A stretch of DNA of 64,000 nt from Neoarius graeffei (GCF_027579695.1 NC_083586.1:6072001-6136000), one strand, 5' to 3'; shown: positions 19,597 through 31,986, counted from the first letter of the stretch. A program made the numbers and translations. Notes: generated from the sequence alone by a model not told the origin.

Positions 19597-21660
19597 GCGC
19601 CTCTGCAATACTGCATGCTGAGATATTGCGGAGAGGCACTGCTTCCGGGTATCATGTTGCATAGTCCACCAGAACTAATATAAAGTGGTACCCTCGTGTT
19701 GACTGATATAATGGCCCGACGAGATCCATCCCAATTCTTTCGAACGGGGTCTCGATTAATGGTAGAGGGCGCAAAGGCACTTTTGGAATGGCCGCTGGAT
19801 TTACTAACTGGCATTCGCGGCACGCCGTATACCACCTATGGACATCGCCGCGAATCCCCGGCCAATATAATTGGGCCATTATTCGGGCTAGTGTCTTATC
19901 CTGCCCTAAGTGTCCAGCCATGGGATTAAAGTGAGCTGTCTGGAATACCAATTCCGAGCGGCTTTTTGGAACCAAAAGCTGTGTGATTTGCTCTTTCGTC
20001 TGAGTGTCCTGCGTCACTTGGTATAATCTATCCTTCATAATAGAAAAATAGGGGAAGGACGGGGTGGCATTCGGCAGGAGCATTTGACCATCGATTCTTC
20101 TCACTTGGTCAAACGCATGCCGCAGAGTCTCGTCTCACGACTGTTCTAACGGGAAATCCGCCAGGGATTCCCCGAGAGAGGGAGGAGGAGCCTGTGGCTC
20201 CTCACTCTGACACGGAGATGATGTAGACGGCTCTGTGACAGCTGCTCCTGCCAAGGCAACACCTGGACCTTCCCCTACTGAAGTATGGCAGGACCCACTC
20301 TCCACTAAATGGCTCATCAACTCCAGAAATCCCAGCCAATCAGTCCCCAAAATTATCAAGTGGGTGAGGCGAGGGTTAACCGCTGCCTTTACTATAATTT
20401 TTTCCCCTCGGAAAAAAATGTGGACCGACACCAAAGGGTAGCTGTGAACATCCCTGTGCACACACAACACCTTCACCCCCTGTGCTCCCCCCAATGCCTC
20501 ATCTTGCACCAGGCCTTTGGTGAATTGAGGTCTGATTACAACCAGAATCCACCAACGCCTGATATGTATCCCCTTGAATACTCACCGGTATGCGATACGC
20601 TCCGGCCCAATCGAGGGCAGCTCCTGGCACGTCGGGGATCCGAACCACCGCACCCACCTCCATTACCATGCACTGTTGTTGGAGGTGGCCCGGCTCCCCG
20701 CAGTGCCAGCAAACCGGCCCGGGCTTCCTCTCCGCACTGGTGTGCTGGGGCTCACTCACCTGAGGAGGGGAGAGACAGACACAGAATGGAGAAATGGGAG
20801 GGCACCAAGGGTGCGGCGGGCTGGCATGGGTGGCGCCAGCCCCCGCCTCCATGGTGGGGGAATGGGGCAAGGACGAGACACAGGAGGACAGGGAGAGAGA
20901 GAGAGAGAGAGAGAAGAGGAGAGGAGAGAAGAGGCTGTCTGCTGTCCTCCCGCCGGGACAGCCGACAAATGTTCCTCCGCCAGCTCGATTGCCTGATCCA
21001 GCGATGCCGGGCGGTGGCACTGGACCCACTCCCGGTTCCTGCTGGCAAGCATGCGAAGAATTGTTCCAGTACCACCTGGTCGATGATCCCCTCGGCATTG
21101 CGGTTGTCGGCCCTCAACCACCGCCAGCAGGCATCCCAGAGTTGCTGGATAAACGCGAATGGCTGGCCGGCTGACTTCCTCCAAGCGCAAAGCGAGGAAG
21201 CGATGACACTGCTGCTCAGGGGTGAGTCCCACACGCTGGAGGACAGCCTGGCGAAGGTCCGCGAAGGCCAGCCGGCAGTCGGCGGGGAGCTGTAGCGCAG
21301 CCAGCTGCGCCTCTCCCATTACCAGGGGGAGGAGGTGCACCGCACGCTGCTCCATCAGCCACCCCGAGGTCTCCACGACTTGCTAGAAGAGCATGATGAA
21401 TGACTCGGGGTCGTCCTGTGGGCCCATCTTTGTTAGGGTGAGGGGGGACGGGCCCACGGTGGGAGCATTGGTGGACCCCGCCGACGCGAGGAGGAGCCAG
21501 AATGCCTGACGATCTTCTTACTGAGTAAGCACTAGGGCCTCGAACCGCTGTTCCTGCTCCTTTTGGACGGTGACTAGCGCCTGGTGCTGGCTTTGCTGGG
21601 CCGTGGCGAGGGTGTGGACCAGATTGGCGAACGGGGAGGACTCCATGGGGCTGTTCGGCT
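19597..21660 (-). mobile_element. Ty3/Gypsy (Gmr1-type) fossil: gag, protease, part of integrase
   Basis: Inverted relative to the main element. On the minus strand it starts with gag (MESSPF-like) near 21645, then the zinc knuckle (CWHCGEPGHLQQQC), a protease motif (ALVDSGCNQTSIHQ) and an integrase beginning that ends abruptly at 19597. LTRs are missing. It has several breaks. The long open frames on the plus strand here are shadows of this fragment. Confidence 0.88.
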
Positions 21661-21666
21661 TCTGCG

Positions 21667-22690
21667 CATGAGCAGATGACCATTTGCAGATGGATCTTTG
21701 ACTTTCTGATAGGCAGACCCCAGGTGGTGATAATTGGTAGCCACACTTCCTCCTCGCTTATCCTGAACACAGGTGCGCCACTGGGCTGTGTGCTCAGTCC
21801 CCTCATGTACTCCTTGTTCACCCACGACTGCACTGCTAAATACAGTGCCAACATCGTCATCAAGATTGCTGACGACACAACCATCTCGGGCCTCCTTACA
21901 GACAATGATGAGACGGCATGCAGAGAGGAAGTGAAGGCGTTAGCCAGCTGGTGCCAGAACAACAACCTCTCTCTCAACGTCAGGAAAACTAAGGAGATGA
22001 TAGTGGACTACAGGAGACAGCAAGGGAGGACACACTAGGCCATCTACATCAACGAGGATGAGGTCGAAAGGGTCAGCAGCTTCAAGTTCCACACTGTGGT
22101 CAGGAAAGCTCGACAGCGGCTGTGCTTCCTGAGGAGGCTGAAGAAGTTTGGCATGAAGGCAAACATCATTTCAAACTACTACAGGTCCACAATCGACATA
22201 TCACAAGACTCTGTTTATATCACAAGACTCCATTTACATATCACCAACATATGTAAACAGAGTCTTGAGATATCACCAAAACATATACATATTTACTGTT
22301 TCCACATTTACCAACACATATCAAAACTCTGTTTACATAGTCAGTACTTCATTGGTCTTCAACAAAGTGGAATTACTGGTAGCCGCACGTGTCAATTTTT
22401 GTGATGTGCAATACAGGTGCTTGTGCTACACCCCCTCCCCACACTACCACCCTGAGACAATGCATGCATACATCTCAGTTATTTTTATTTTCACTTGAAT
22501 TTAACTTCCGTTGTTTTTTTTTATCTTTAGGACTTTGAATCTTTTTTTTAACTGCTATTCTGTTAAACTCCTGTCAGGCTCCAGTGCTGAGAGACTTGTT
22601 TCTGGTTCTTATCTGGTCAACTGCATTTCATTGCAAGTTGGCCATGTGTTTACATAAAATGAGCAATGAAAATGAACTGAACTGAACTAA
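21667..22690 (+). mobile_element. Rex1-Babar-like LINE fragment (block C)
   Basis: Begins with the C-terminal half of a reverse transcriptase: GCVLSPLMYSLFTHDCTAKY, the ADDTTI box (21859-21890), EEVKALASWCQNNNLSLNVR and TKEMIVDYRRQQ, then a deletion, then VVRKARQRLCFLRRLKKFGM. A 3' untranslated region follows, ending in a GAACTGAACTGAACT tail near 22685. The usual following domain is largely gone. The same fragment, inverted, lies at 56810-57767, and shorter copies at 29250 and 39170. The ORF (21676-22038) closes with a TAG. Confidence 0.82.
22195..22345. repeat. Degenerate AT-rich repeats with inverted pairs
   Basis: Motifs such as ATATCACAAGACTCTGTTTA recur several times, including one inverted copy (TAAACAGAGTCTTGAGATAT), giving potential hairpins. 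The inverted block at 57110-57245 has the same motifs in a different count. Confidence 0.6.
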
Positions 22691-22806
22691 AAAGCTGACT
22701 GTTCTCACAACACCAGGCCAAAAGTGGGCCAGGATGGCCCAATCCATGTCTAGCCACTGAGTTTGTGGCAACGTGATCAGACACTCTGCCCTTGGGGGGA
22801 TGGAGT

Positions 22807-22878
22807 GCTGTGATAGTATAGTGGTTAGCACTCTGCGTTATGACTGCAGCAACCCTGGTTTGAAGTTGGGTCATGGCA
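22807..22878 (+). tRNA. tRNA-His-like gene with ATG anticodon, copy C
   Basis: It reads GCTGTGATAGTATAGTGGTT, anticodon loop TTATGAC, and ends GGGTCATGGCA; 72 bases. It resembles vertebrate tRNA-His(GTG) throughout, but the wobble base G34 is A, giving ATG. All four stems still pair, several with G-U pairs. The T loop reads TTTGAAG instead of the usual TTCGAAT, which weakens the B box. The inverted copy at 56566-56637 has the same anticodon change. It is probably a decaying pseudogene, though transcription is not excluded. Confidence 0.7.
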
Positions 22879-22961
22879 TTGTGTTTTCTGTCTCACTATT
22901 GAACAGTGACTAAATGGAAATTCGTACGTAGTTTGGAGCTCACTGATCATGGCTCTGCTTG

Positions 22962-23032
22962 GGTCAGTGGTGCAATGGATAACAGGGCTGACTACAAATT
23001 AGAAGATTCTCTTTCAGATGCTTGGCTGACCA
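22962..23032 (+). pseudogene. tRNA-Arg-like pseudogene, copy C
   Basis: GGTCAGTGGTGCAATGGATA and GACTACAAATTAGAAGATTC resemble tRNA-Arg. The anticodon position reads ACA, which does not fit Arg, and the T arm (CTTTCAGATG) has lost the B-box consensus. The acceptor strands GGTCAG and CTGACC still pair. The inverted copy is at 56412-56482. Confidence 0.65.
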
Positions 23033-23520
23033 CAAAATGGTTCAACCAGCAGCTGATTTTCTGGTAGGGGAACACAGATAACTCAGAGTCTGGAGAGCTG
23101 TAATCAGAGAAGCAATTGGATTCTGTTCTGGCATCTCTGTAACCCTGGTGGGAATCTGGGTTATATCATAGATTTTTCAGTTTCACTGAGTCACTCTTCA
23201 TCTCTGAGCTTGTCCATGGATTGCAACTGTTAGCATGGCTTGTGAGGGATAGCAAAATGAGAAAGGATCACCACTGCTTGAAACCTTACGTCAGCTTGGG
23301 GCACGATGGTTAATGCGTGTGACCTCAGATCAGATGCTTCTTGCATTGCTGCTTGGTTCTCTCTTACCCCATACAGCACTTTGTACAAGACTTGTTGTTC
23401 ACACTGACAAAGGTGGAAGCTTCTGCTCAGAGTCTAACCATGGGCTTTGACCAGCAACCCTTTGAGAGAGGGAAAATTTTCTTACAGATAACATCTCCAC
23501 TCAGTTCTGCATCACTCTTA
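23033..23520. other. Block C spacer without a gene
   Basis: Sequence shared, inverted, with 55924-56411. No further tRNA or coding sequence could be supported. Confidence 0.4.
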
Positions 23521-24705
23521 CAGTGGTGCTTGGAACTTTGTGAACCCTTTAGAATTTTCTATATTTCTGCATAAATATGACCTAAAACATCATCAGATTT
23601 TCACACAAGTCCAAAAAGTAGATAAAGAGAACCCAGTTAAACAAATGAGACAAAAATATTATACTTGGTCATTTATTTATTGAGGAAAATGATCCAATAT
23701 TAGATATCTGTCAGTGGCAAAAGTATGTCAACCTTTGCTTTCAGTATCTGGTGTGACCCCCTTGTGCAGCAATAACTGCAACTAACATTTCCGGTAACTG
23801 TTGATCAGTCCTGAACACCGGCTTGGAGGAATTTTAGCCCATTCCTCCATACAGAACAGCTTCAACTCTGGGAAGTTGGTGGGTTTCCTCACATGAACTG
23901 CTTGCTTCAGGTCCTTCCACAACATTTCCATTGGATTAAGGTCAGGACTTTGACTTGGCCATTCCAAAACATTAACTTTATTCTTTAACCATTCTTTGGT
24001 AGAACGACTTGTGTGCTAAGGGTCATTGTCTTGCTGCATGACCCACCTTCTCTTGAGATTCAGTTCATGGACAGATGTCCTGACATTTTCCTTTAGAAAT
24101 CGCAGGCATAATTCAGAATTCATTGTTCCCTCAATGACGGCAAGCTGTGCTGGCCCAGATGCAGCAAAACAGGCCCAAACCATGATACTACCACCACCAT
24201 GTTTCACAGATGGAATAAGGTTACTAGGCTGGAATGCAGTGTTTTCCTTTCTCCAAACATAACGTTTCTCATTTGAACCAAAAAGTTCTATTTTGGTCTC
24301 ATCTGTCCACAGAACATTTTTCCAATAGCCTTCTGGCTTGTCCATGTGATCTTTAGCAAACTGCAGATGAGCAGCAATGTTCTTTTTGGAGATCAGTGGC
24401 TTTCTCCTTGCAACCCTGCTATGCACACCATTGTTGTTCAGTGTTCTCCTGATGGTGGACTCATGAACATTAGCCAATGTGAGAGAGGCCTTCAGTTGCT
24501 TAGGAGTTACCCTGGGGTCCTTTGTGACCTTGCCAACTATTACACACCTTGCTCTTGGAATGATCTTTGTTGTTTGACCACTCCTGGGGAGAGTAACAAT
24601 GGTCTTGAATTTCCTCCATTTGTACACAGTCTGTCTGACTGTAGATTGATGGAGTCCAAACTATTTATAGATGGTTTTATAATCATTTCCAGCCTGACTA
24701 ATTAA
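23521..24705 (-). mobile_element. Tc1-like transposon, one end only (block C)
   Basis: Starts with the inverted terminal end CAGTGGTGCTTGGAACTTTG after a TA (23519-23520). It carries most of a DD34E transposase on the minus strand. The other end, with the transposase N-terminus before KTI(S)KEFG, is missing: the sequence breaks off at GCCTGACTAATTAAAATAAA. The inverted copy at 54748-55923 shares this same break, so the truncation predates block duplication. Confidence 0.88.
23782..24627 (-). pseudogene. Tc1 transposase, truncated (block C)
   Basis: The 203-residue frame (24016-24627) holds the second helix-turn-helix region (RSGQTTKIIPRARCVIVGKV), WTDETKIELFGSNEKRYVWR with the first catalytic aspartate, [20 protein letters not shown] and QQDNDP with the second. 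A stop after DNDP separates it from 23782-23967, [20 protein letters not shown], which carries the catalytic glutamate. The first DNA-binding helix-turn-helix is deleted. Non-functional. Confidence 0.85.
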
Positions 24706-24728
24706 AATAAAAAATAACAGCTACTTTT

Positions 24729-25075
24729 CCAGGCAGCACGGTGGTGTAGTGGTTAGTGCTGTTGCCTCACAGCAAGAAGGTCTGGGTTCGAGCCCCATGG
24801 CTGGTGAGGGCCTTTCTGCACAGAGTTTGCGTGTTCTCTCTGTGTCTGCATGGGTTTCCTCCAGGTGCTCCGGTTTCCCCCACAGTCCAAAGACATGCAG
24901 GTTAGGTTAACTGGTGACTCTAAATTGACCGTGAGTGTGAATGGTTGTCTATGTGTAAGCCCTGTGATGACCTGGCGACTTGTCCAGGGTGTACCCCACT
25001 TTTCACCTGTAGTCAGCTGGGATAGGCTCCAGCTTGCCTGCGACCCTGTCGAACAGGATAAAGTGGCTAGAGATG
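24729..25075 (+). mobile_element. tRNA-derived SINE, copy 4 (block C)
   Basis: Starts GCAGCACGGTGGTGTAGTGG and ends GGCTAGAGATG. Its target duplication AGCTACTTTT is at 24719-24728 and 25076-25085. The orthologous SINE in block A is 17956-18308. Block B reads straight through (AGAAAAGTAGCTATTA at 54717-54732). Confidence 0.94.
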
Positions 25076-25612
25076 AGCTACTTTTCTGGAAAATGCCTGA
25101 GTTCTCACCAATGGCCTAAGCAGTTCAAAGGCGGCCTTTACACATGAAGGCTGTCCCATATGGTCGAGTGGTCAGGATTCCTGGTTTTCACCCAGGAGGC
25201 CTGGGTTCGACTCCTGGTATGGGAATGAGTCTTTGTTGTGTCACTTGAGTTGCAAGTCACATGACCTTGAGTGAAATCTTCATTCTATCAGCTCATGCTT
25301 TCATGAATCCTTTTGGTGTCATAATGGGACAAGAAGTCTCATGATAGTGCAGAAGATTCCAGGATTCACTCTTGGCTTACTCGGCTTAGCTCTCTTTTAC
25401 CCCATCTAAGATCCTGGGCCTGGGTTTTTGTTAACTCCAACAAAGGCTGTACTCTGAATCTGACCACAGCAGCCGGTGTTCAGCGTTACAGCTATTTTTT
25501 TAACACTGTGGGCTCAAACCTGTACAGAGGGTAAGGGTAAAGGTCCAGGTTTTCACTACACCAGGCAAAATGTGTGCCAGTGCATCCAGCTGTTCTTCCA
25601 ACATCTGATGTA
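25076..25612. repeat. tRNA-Glu(TTC) block, copy C, left part
   Basis: Reverse-complement match to 17545-17955 and 54146-54735. It contains the tRNA-Glu gene and continues to CCAACATCTGATG, where a Tc1 element begins. Confidence 0.85.
25154..25225 (+). tRNA. tRNA-Glu(TTC), copy C
   Basis: TCCCATATGGTCGAGTGGTC, anticodon TTC, ending GACTCCTGGTATGGGAA; 72 bases and, by eye, identical to copy A at 17806-17877. All arms pair and the B box GGTTCGACTCC is intact. It is a good candidate for a transcribed gene. Confidence 0.9.
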
Positions 25613-27222
25613 CAGTGGTGCTTGAAAGTTTGTGAACCCTTTAGAATTTTCTATATTTCTGCATAAATATGACCTAAAACATCATCAGATTTTCACACAA
25701 GTCCAAAAAGTAGATAAAGAGAACCCAGTTAAACAAATGAGACAAAAATATTATACTTGGTCATTTATTTATTGAGGAAAATGATCCAATATTACATATC
25801 TGTGAGTGGCAAAAGTATGTGAACCTTTGCTTTCAGTATCTGGTGTGACCCCCTTGTGCAGCAATAACTGCAACTAAACGTTTCCAGTAACTGTTGATCA
25901 GTCCTGCACACCGGCTTGGAGGAATTTTAGCCCATTCCTCCATACAGAACAGCTTCAACTCTGGGATGTTGGTGGGTTTCGTCACATGAACTGCTCGCTT
26001 CAGGTCCTTCCACAACATTTCCATTGGATTAACGTCAGGACTTTGACTTGGCCATTCCAAAACATTAACTTTATTCTTCTTTAACTATTCTTTGATAGAA
26101 CAACTTGTGTGCTAAGGGTCATTGTCTTGCTGCATGACCCACCTTCTCTTGAGATTCAGTTAATGGACAGATGTCCTGACATTTTCCTTTAGAATTCACT
26201 GGTATAATTCAGAATTCATTGTTCCATCAGTGATGGCAAGCCGTCCTGGCTTAGATGCAGCAAAACAGGCCCAAACCATGATACTACCACCACCATGTTT
26301 CACAGATGGGATAAGGTTCTTATGCTGGAATGCAGTGTTTTCTTTTCTCCAAACATAATGCTTCTCATTTAAACCAAAAAGTTCTATTTTGGTCTCATCC
26401 GTCCACAAAACATTTTTCCAATAGCCTTCTGGCTTGTCCACGTGATCTTTAGAAAACTGCAAATGAGCAGCAATGTTCTTTTTGGAGAGCAGTGGCTTTC
26501 TCCTTGCAACCCTGCCATGCACACCATTGTTGTTCAGTGTTCTCCTGATGGTAGACTCATGAACATTTACATTAGCCAATGTGAGAGAGACCTTCAGTTG
26601 CTTAAAAATTACCCTGGGGTCCTTTGTGACCTCGCCGACTATTACACACCTTGCTCTTGGAGTGATCTTTGTTGGTCGGCCACTCCTGGGGAGGGTAAGA
26701 ATGGTCTTGAATTTCCTCCATTTGTACACAATCTGTCTGACTGTGGATTGGTGGAGTCCAAACTCTTTAGAGATGGTTTTGTAACCTTTTCCAGCCTGAT
26801 GAGCATCAACAACGCTTTTTCTGAGGTCCTCAGAAATCTCCTTTGTTTGTGCCATGATACACTTCCAGAAACATGTGTTGTGAAGATCAGACTTTGATAG
26901 ATCCCTGTTCTTTAAATTAAACAGGGTGCCCACTCACACCTGATTGTCATCCCATTGATTGAAAACACCTGACTCTAATTTCACCTTCAAATTTACTGCT
27001 AATCCTAGAGGTTCACATACTTTTGCCACTCACCGATATGTAATATTGGATCATTTTCCTCAATAAGTAAATGGCCAAGTATAATATTTTTGTCTTATTT
27101 GTTGAACTGGGTTCTCTTTATCTACTTTTAGGACTTGTGTGAAAATCTGATGATGTTTTAGGTCATATTTATGCAGAAATATAGAAAATTCTAAAGGGTT
27201 CACAAACTTTCAAGCACCACTG
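25613..27222 (-). mobile_element. Tc1-like transposon, full length (block C)
   Basis: A 1610-bp element with inverted ends CAGTGGTGCTTGAAAGTTTG and CAAACTTTCAAGCACCACTG, flanked by the TA duplication (25611-25612, 27223-27224). Blocks A (near 12495) and B (near 54193) carry the empty site CCTACATCAGATG, so this is a later insertion into C alone. Internal subterminal repeats with TGTGAACCTTTGCTTTC lie near each end. It encodes one transposase on the minus strand, now broken. Confidence 0.95.
25833..26860 (-). pseudogene. Tc1 transposase (DD34E), broken
   Basis: The transposase begins MAQTKEISEDLRKSVVDAHQ near 26857. A first helix-turn-helix follows (GYKTISKEFGLHQSTVRQIV), then a linker (LPRSGRPTKI), a second DNA-binding region (HESTIRRTLNNNGVHGR), WTDETKIELFG with the first catalytic Asp, and [15 protein letters not shown]. 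The frame is lost near 26196-26200. Further downstream a stop codon follows DNDP. The last part (25833-26060) has [20 protein letters not shown] with the catalytic Glu and ends GGHTRY. The family length is about 340 residues, so every domain is present but split. Confidence 0.9.
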
Positions 27223-27224
27223 TA

Positions 27225-28637
<1,413 letters not shown>

Positions 28638-28639
28638 GT

Positions 28640-29163
28640 TGGTGTTTTGCCTGCATCAGTATTAAGACGTATGTCATTTATAACTTTAATCAGCACTGTT
28701 TCAGTGCTATGATTGGCATGAAATCATGACTGAAAGTTATCAAAACAGCTGTTTGATATCAAGAAGGCAGTTAATTGATTGAAGACAATTTTTTCAAGGA
28801 TTTTCCCGATGAATGGTAGATTTGATATTGGCCTGTAGTTGTTCAATACTGAAGCATCTAGATTATTCTTTTTAAGTAGGGGCTTTACAATGGCTTTTTT
28901 CAGGGACGCAGGAAAAATGCCAGTCTCTAGGGATATATTTATGATCTGAAGCACATCTGTAATTATAAGGTGAAGAACAGACTTAAAAAAGTTGGTGGGC
29001 AGAATGTCCAATTCAGATGTTGAGGAACTGAGATTTTGTACAGTTTTTTCAAGAGTCTCATAATCAGTCAAACAAAATTCTGACATTGTGTTGAAATTGA
29101 TATATTATGAGCAATATTCTGCCGTATTTTATCAATTTTACCTTTGAAGAAGGATGCAAACAG
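28640..29163 (-). mobile_element. L2-like LINE fragment, minus strand
   Basis: The minus strand encodes part of a reverse transcriptase: [20 protein letters not shown] and [20 protein letters not shown], preceded by NLSSSTSELDILPTNFFKSV. It matches 38540-39088 and 51470-52395. Both ends are cut, one by the microsatellite and the other at GGATGCAAAC. The whole stretch up to 29860 is also duplicated at 38525-39800. Confidence 0.82.
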
Positions 29164-29249
29164 GTGCAAAGTTGCACTTAATAAGTACAAACTGCCTCGG
29201 TATGAGCAGAGAAAATGAAATCATGACGAAATATTTCATGATTTCATCA

Positions 29250-29625
29250 GGAGATGACCATTTGCAGATGGATCTTTGACTTTCTGACAGGCAGATAATC
29301 GGACAGGTGGTGATAATCGGTAGCCACACTTCCTCCTCACTGATCCTGAACACAGGTGTGCCACTGGGCTGTGTGCTCAGTCCCCTAATGTACTCCTTGT
29401 TCGCCCACGACTGTACTGCTAAACACAGCACCAACATCATCAACAAGTTTGCTGATGGCACAACCATCTTGGGCCTCCTTACGGACAACGATGAGACAGC
29501 ATGCAGAGAGGAAGTGAAGGCGTTAGCCAGCTGGTGCCAGGACAACAGCCTCTCTCTCAACATCAGGAAAACTAAGTAGATGATAGTGGACTACAGGAGA
29601 CAGCAAGGGAGGACACACTAGCCCA
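29250..29625 (+). mobile_element. Rex1-Babar-like LINE fragment
   Basis: A reverse transcriptase piece with GCVLSPLMYSLFAHDCTAKH, KFADGTTILGLLTDNDETAC and EEVKALASWCQDNSLSLNIR. The catalytic ADD box reads ADG, so this copy is inactive. It is followed by ACACACTAGCCCATCTAGTC, then unrelated sequence. It is the same truncated piece as 39170-39560. Confidence 0.78.
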
Positions 29626-29639
29626 TCTAGTCATAGACA

Positions 29640-29860
29640 TTTTTAGGGTATCATTTGTGACAAAATCACAGACAGATGGTCTTCTTCTTTGTATCTTCTC
29701 TTCTCATATTCACCTTGAATAAAAATAATAGTAATAAAAAAGCCCCAAGACACGGAATGACACTTTCAGCCTTGACTTTGCTCCATTTTGGCAACCGCTC
29801 AGGATTAATGCATTGGACCTGAAATGCACTGGGGTTCTTTTCAGTGCAAGTTGAAGCCTG
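29640..29860. repeat. Duplicated spacer (tRNA-Asp flank family)
   Basis: Contains GCCTTGACTTTGCTCCATTT and TGCATTGGACCTGAAATGCA. It recurs at 39660-39790 and 40275-40400, where it brackets a tRNA-Asp. No tRNA remains in this copy. Confidence 0.7.
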
Positions 29861-30846
29861 TTTATTTACAGTTTACATCAACATTCTGATAGCGATCAGT
29901 TATATTAGAGCTGAGCCAGGAGAGGGCTGTTCCCTTAACTCCCACAACATTTTCTAGTCTATCCAGAAGAATGGAATGATCAGCGGTATCAAATGCTGCA
30001 CAAAGGTCAAGCAACACAAGCAGCGAGACACAGCCCTGATCAGACACCAACAGTAGGTTATTTACTACTTTAACCAGTGCTGTCTCTGTGCTATGATGAG
30101 GTCTAAATCCTAACTGATACATTTCATGGATGTTATTCCTATGTAAATATGAGCATAACTGCTGTGCCACAGCTTTTTCAAGGATCTTGGAGATAAAGGG
30201 GAGGTTTGATATTGGACAGCTGACAGGGATCAAGGTCAGGTTTTTTAATCAATAACTGCTAGTTTAAAGGATTTGGGTACATCGCCAATCCTAAGAGAAG
30301 AATTTATTATTTTTAGAAGTTGTGCAATTACTTTGGGTATTATCTTTTTGAATAGACGTGTAGGCAAGGGATCTAGTACACAAGTTGAGGCTTTTGATGC
30401 GGAGATTAATGAGAGTAATTCAATTTCTCTAAGGGGAGTAAAACATTCTAATTGCTGATCTGATACAGTTCTATCAGTTAACTACAGGGTCACTTACATT
30501 CACTACGTTTACATGCACATAGAGAGAATCGAATTTCTGCCGTTGCTCGACTGAAATCGAAGTTCAAAATGCCATGTATACACCTTAATTCGGCTGAAAT
30601 TGAACCGAACTTGATTTCTCGGAATCGAGCTACACGACCTAGTTTATGCGATTTCTACCGAGCTACTTTGTGCATGTATACCCTATCGAGCTAGTTGTCG
30701 AGCTACTTCCGGAAGTGACGAGTGACGAGACCACAAGCGGGAAACACAACAGCCTCGGTCGGCATGACAACAGTAGTAGTGAGCAGCAGAAGAGGTCAGG
30801 AGGAACAAACGGAGAAGAGAAAATGGCGATGTAGAGCTCTCTGAAG

Positions 30847-31185
30847 TGTGGGTGGAGCACAGAGGACGGCAGGACAAAGCTTCTGGTACTAATAGGCTTT
30901 TTATTGTCAGACTTTTCAGTTTAACAGCCTACTTTTATTCTTGAGAGAAGCGCGCGCGTGTGCGCGCGCACACACACACACACACACACGCGCGCGCGCT
31001 GTGTTCTAGTCCCGGGATGAGCTGTCCCCACTGCTCTCCCTCTGCCTCCTTAAATAGGGCACGGTTACTGGGAAGACACACAAACACAGGTTAATTACCG
31101 TCAGGTGAAGTGATTCTGCCACTCACCTTCCCTGGCTCCGCCCTCCTGTCACAGACCGGCGCTTGACCACGCCCCCACTGCCACA
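30847..31185 (-). repeat. Solo LTR of Gmr1-type Gypsy (fossil)
   Basis: On the minus strand it opens TGTGGCAGTGGGGGCGTGGT and closes GTGCTCCACCCACA; 339 bp. It is the same LTR family as 12619-12941 but a diverged subfamily, enlarged by a GC/CA microsatellite. No internal region accompanies it, as expected after LTR-LTR recombination. I could not find a matching target duplication. Confidence 0.85.
30949..30998. repeat. GCGC/CA microsatellite
   Basis: Alternating purine-pyrimidine tract (GCGCGCGTGTGCGCGCG, then CA repeats, then CGCGCGCGC) inside the solo LTR. Confidence 0.9.
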
Positions 31186-31986
31186 GGCAAGCAGAAACTT
31201 GCACTTCTGGAGCAATGAGGAGACAGAGCTCATGCTCATTCAGCTTAAGGAGTTGAATATATTAAAATTCATGGACAGGAGAAAAACACGCAATGGAGAA
31301 CATGGAACTGATAACTTTGTTTACACGCTTGAATAGCTCTTCTTCATGACGACAACCAGAAGTGTACCAACACGATGGGGCGTGTAGTGCCACCTGTGGC
31401 TCGGGTGCACAATGCACCTCACACAATAGCCCGATTTCATTGTGTGCATGTAGGACTGGATTTCTCTGGCACCCTGCTGGGACCTTCAGCTCGATTACCG
31501 ACAGCAGCTCAATTTGGATGTGCATGTAAATGTAGTCACTGTCTGACCTTAAATTAGTAGTTTGAGTCTTTTGTTGGGTATTCTCAATTTTGTCATTTAA
31601 GAAATTCATGAAGTCGTTGCTACTACATACTACAGGTATGCACGTGTCTATAGTGGACTTATTCCTGGTTAATTTTGCTACAGTATTAAACAGGAATCTA
31701 GGATTATTTTTGTTATCTTCTATTAGGGAGGGGAGATAAGTTGATCTCGCAGCACTAAGAGCTTTTCTATACTTCAGGAAGCTCTCCTTCCCTGCTAATT
31801 TGAAAGCTACCAATTTTGTTTGATGCCATTTATGTTCCAATTTTCAAGTGGTCTGTTTTAAACTGTGAGTGTCTTCATTACACCAGGGTGCTAATTTTTT
31901 GTCTCTGAACATTTTCCTTTTAAGAAGAGCTACATTAGCTTATGGTGGATAATGAGGTCAAATATGGCAGAATGTTGAATCTAAGC

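Larger units (their letters stand above)
30503..31535. mobile_element. Harbinger-like DNA transposon with Myb/SANT-like remnant
   Basis: The ends are inverted repeats CTACGTTTACATGCACAT and ATGTGCATGTAAATGTAG (17 of 18 match), flanked by TCA on both sides (30500-30502, 31536-31538). To the right of the internal LTR the plus strand reads NLHFWSNEETELMLIQLKEL, then NILKFMDRRKTRNGE: the tryptophan, acidic pair and spacing of the Myb/SANT-like DNA-binding protein carried by PIF/Harbinger elements. No DDE transposase is visible, so the element is non-autonomous. A solo LTR (30847-31185) was later inserted into it. Flanking sequence on both sides is L2-like LINE. Confidence 0.72.

Noticed and set aside
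20309-21295. 328-residue plus-strand open frame
   Set aside because: Antisense shadow of the Gmr1 gag-protease fragment on the minus strand.
23290-23365. Possible further tRNA-like relic near GGCACGATGGTTAATGCG, matched at 56085-56160
   Set aside because: An anticodon-arm-like stretch (GACCTCGGATCAGA in the block B copy) is present but the stems do not pair.
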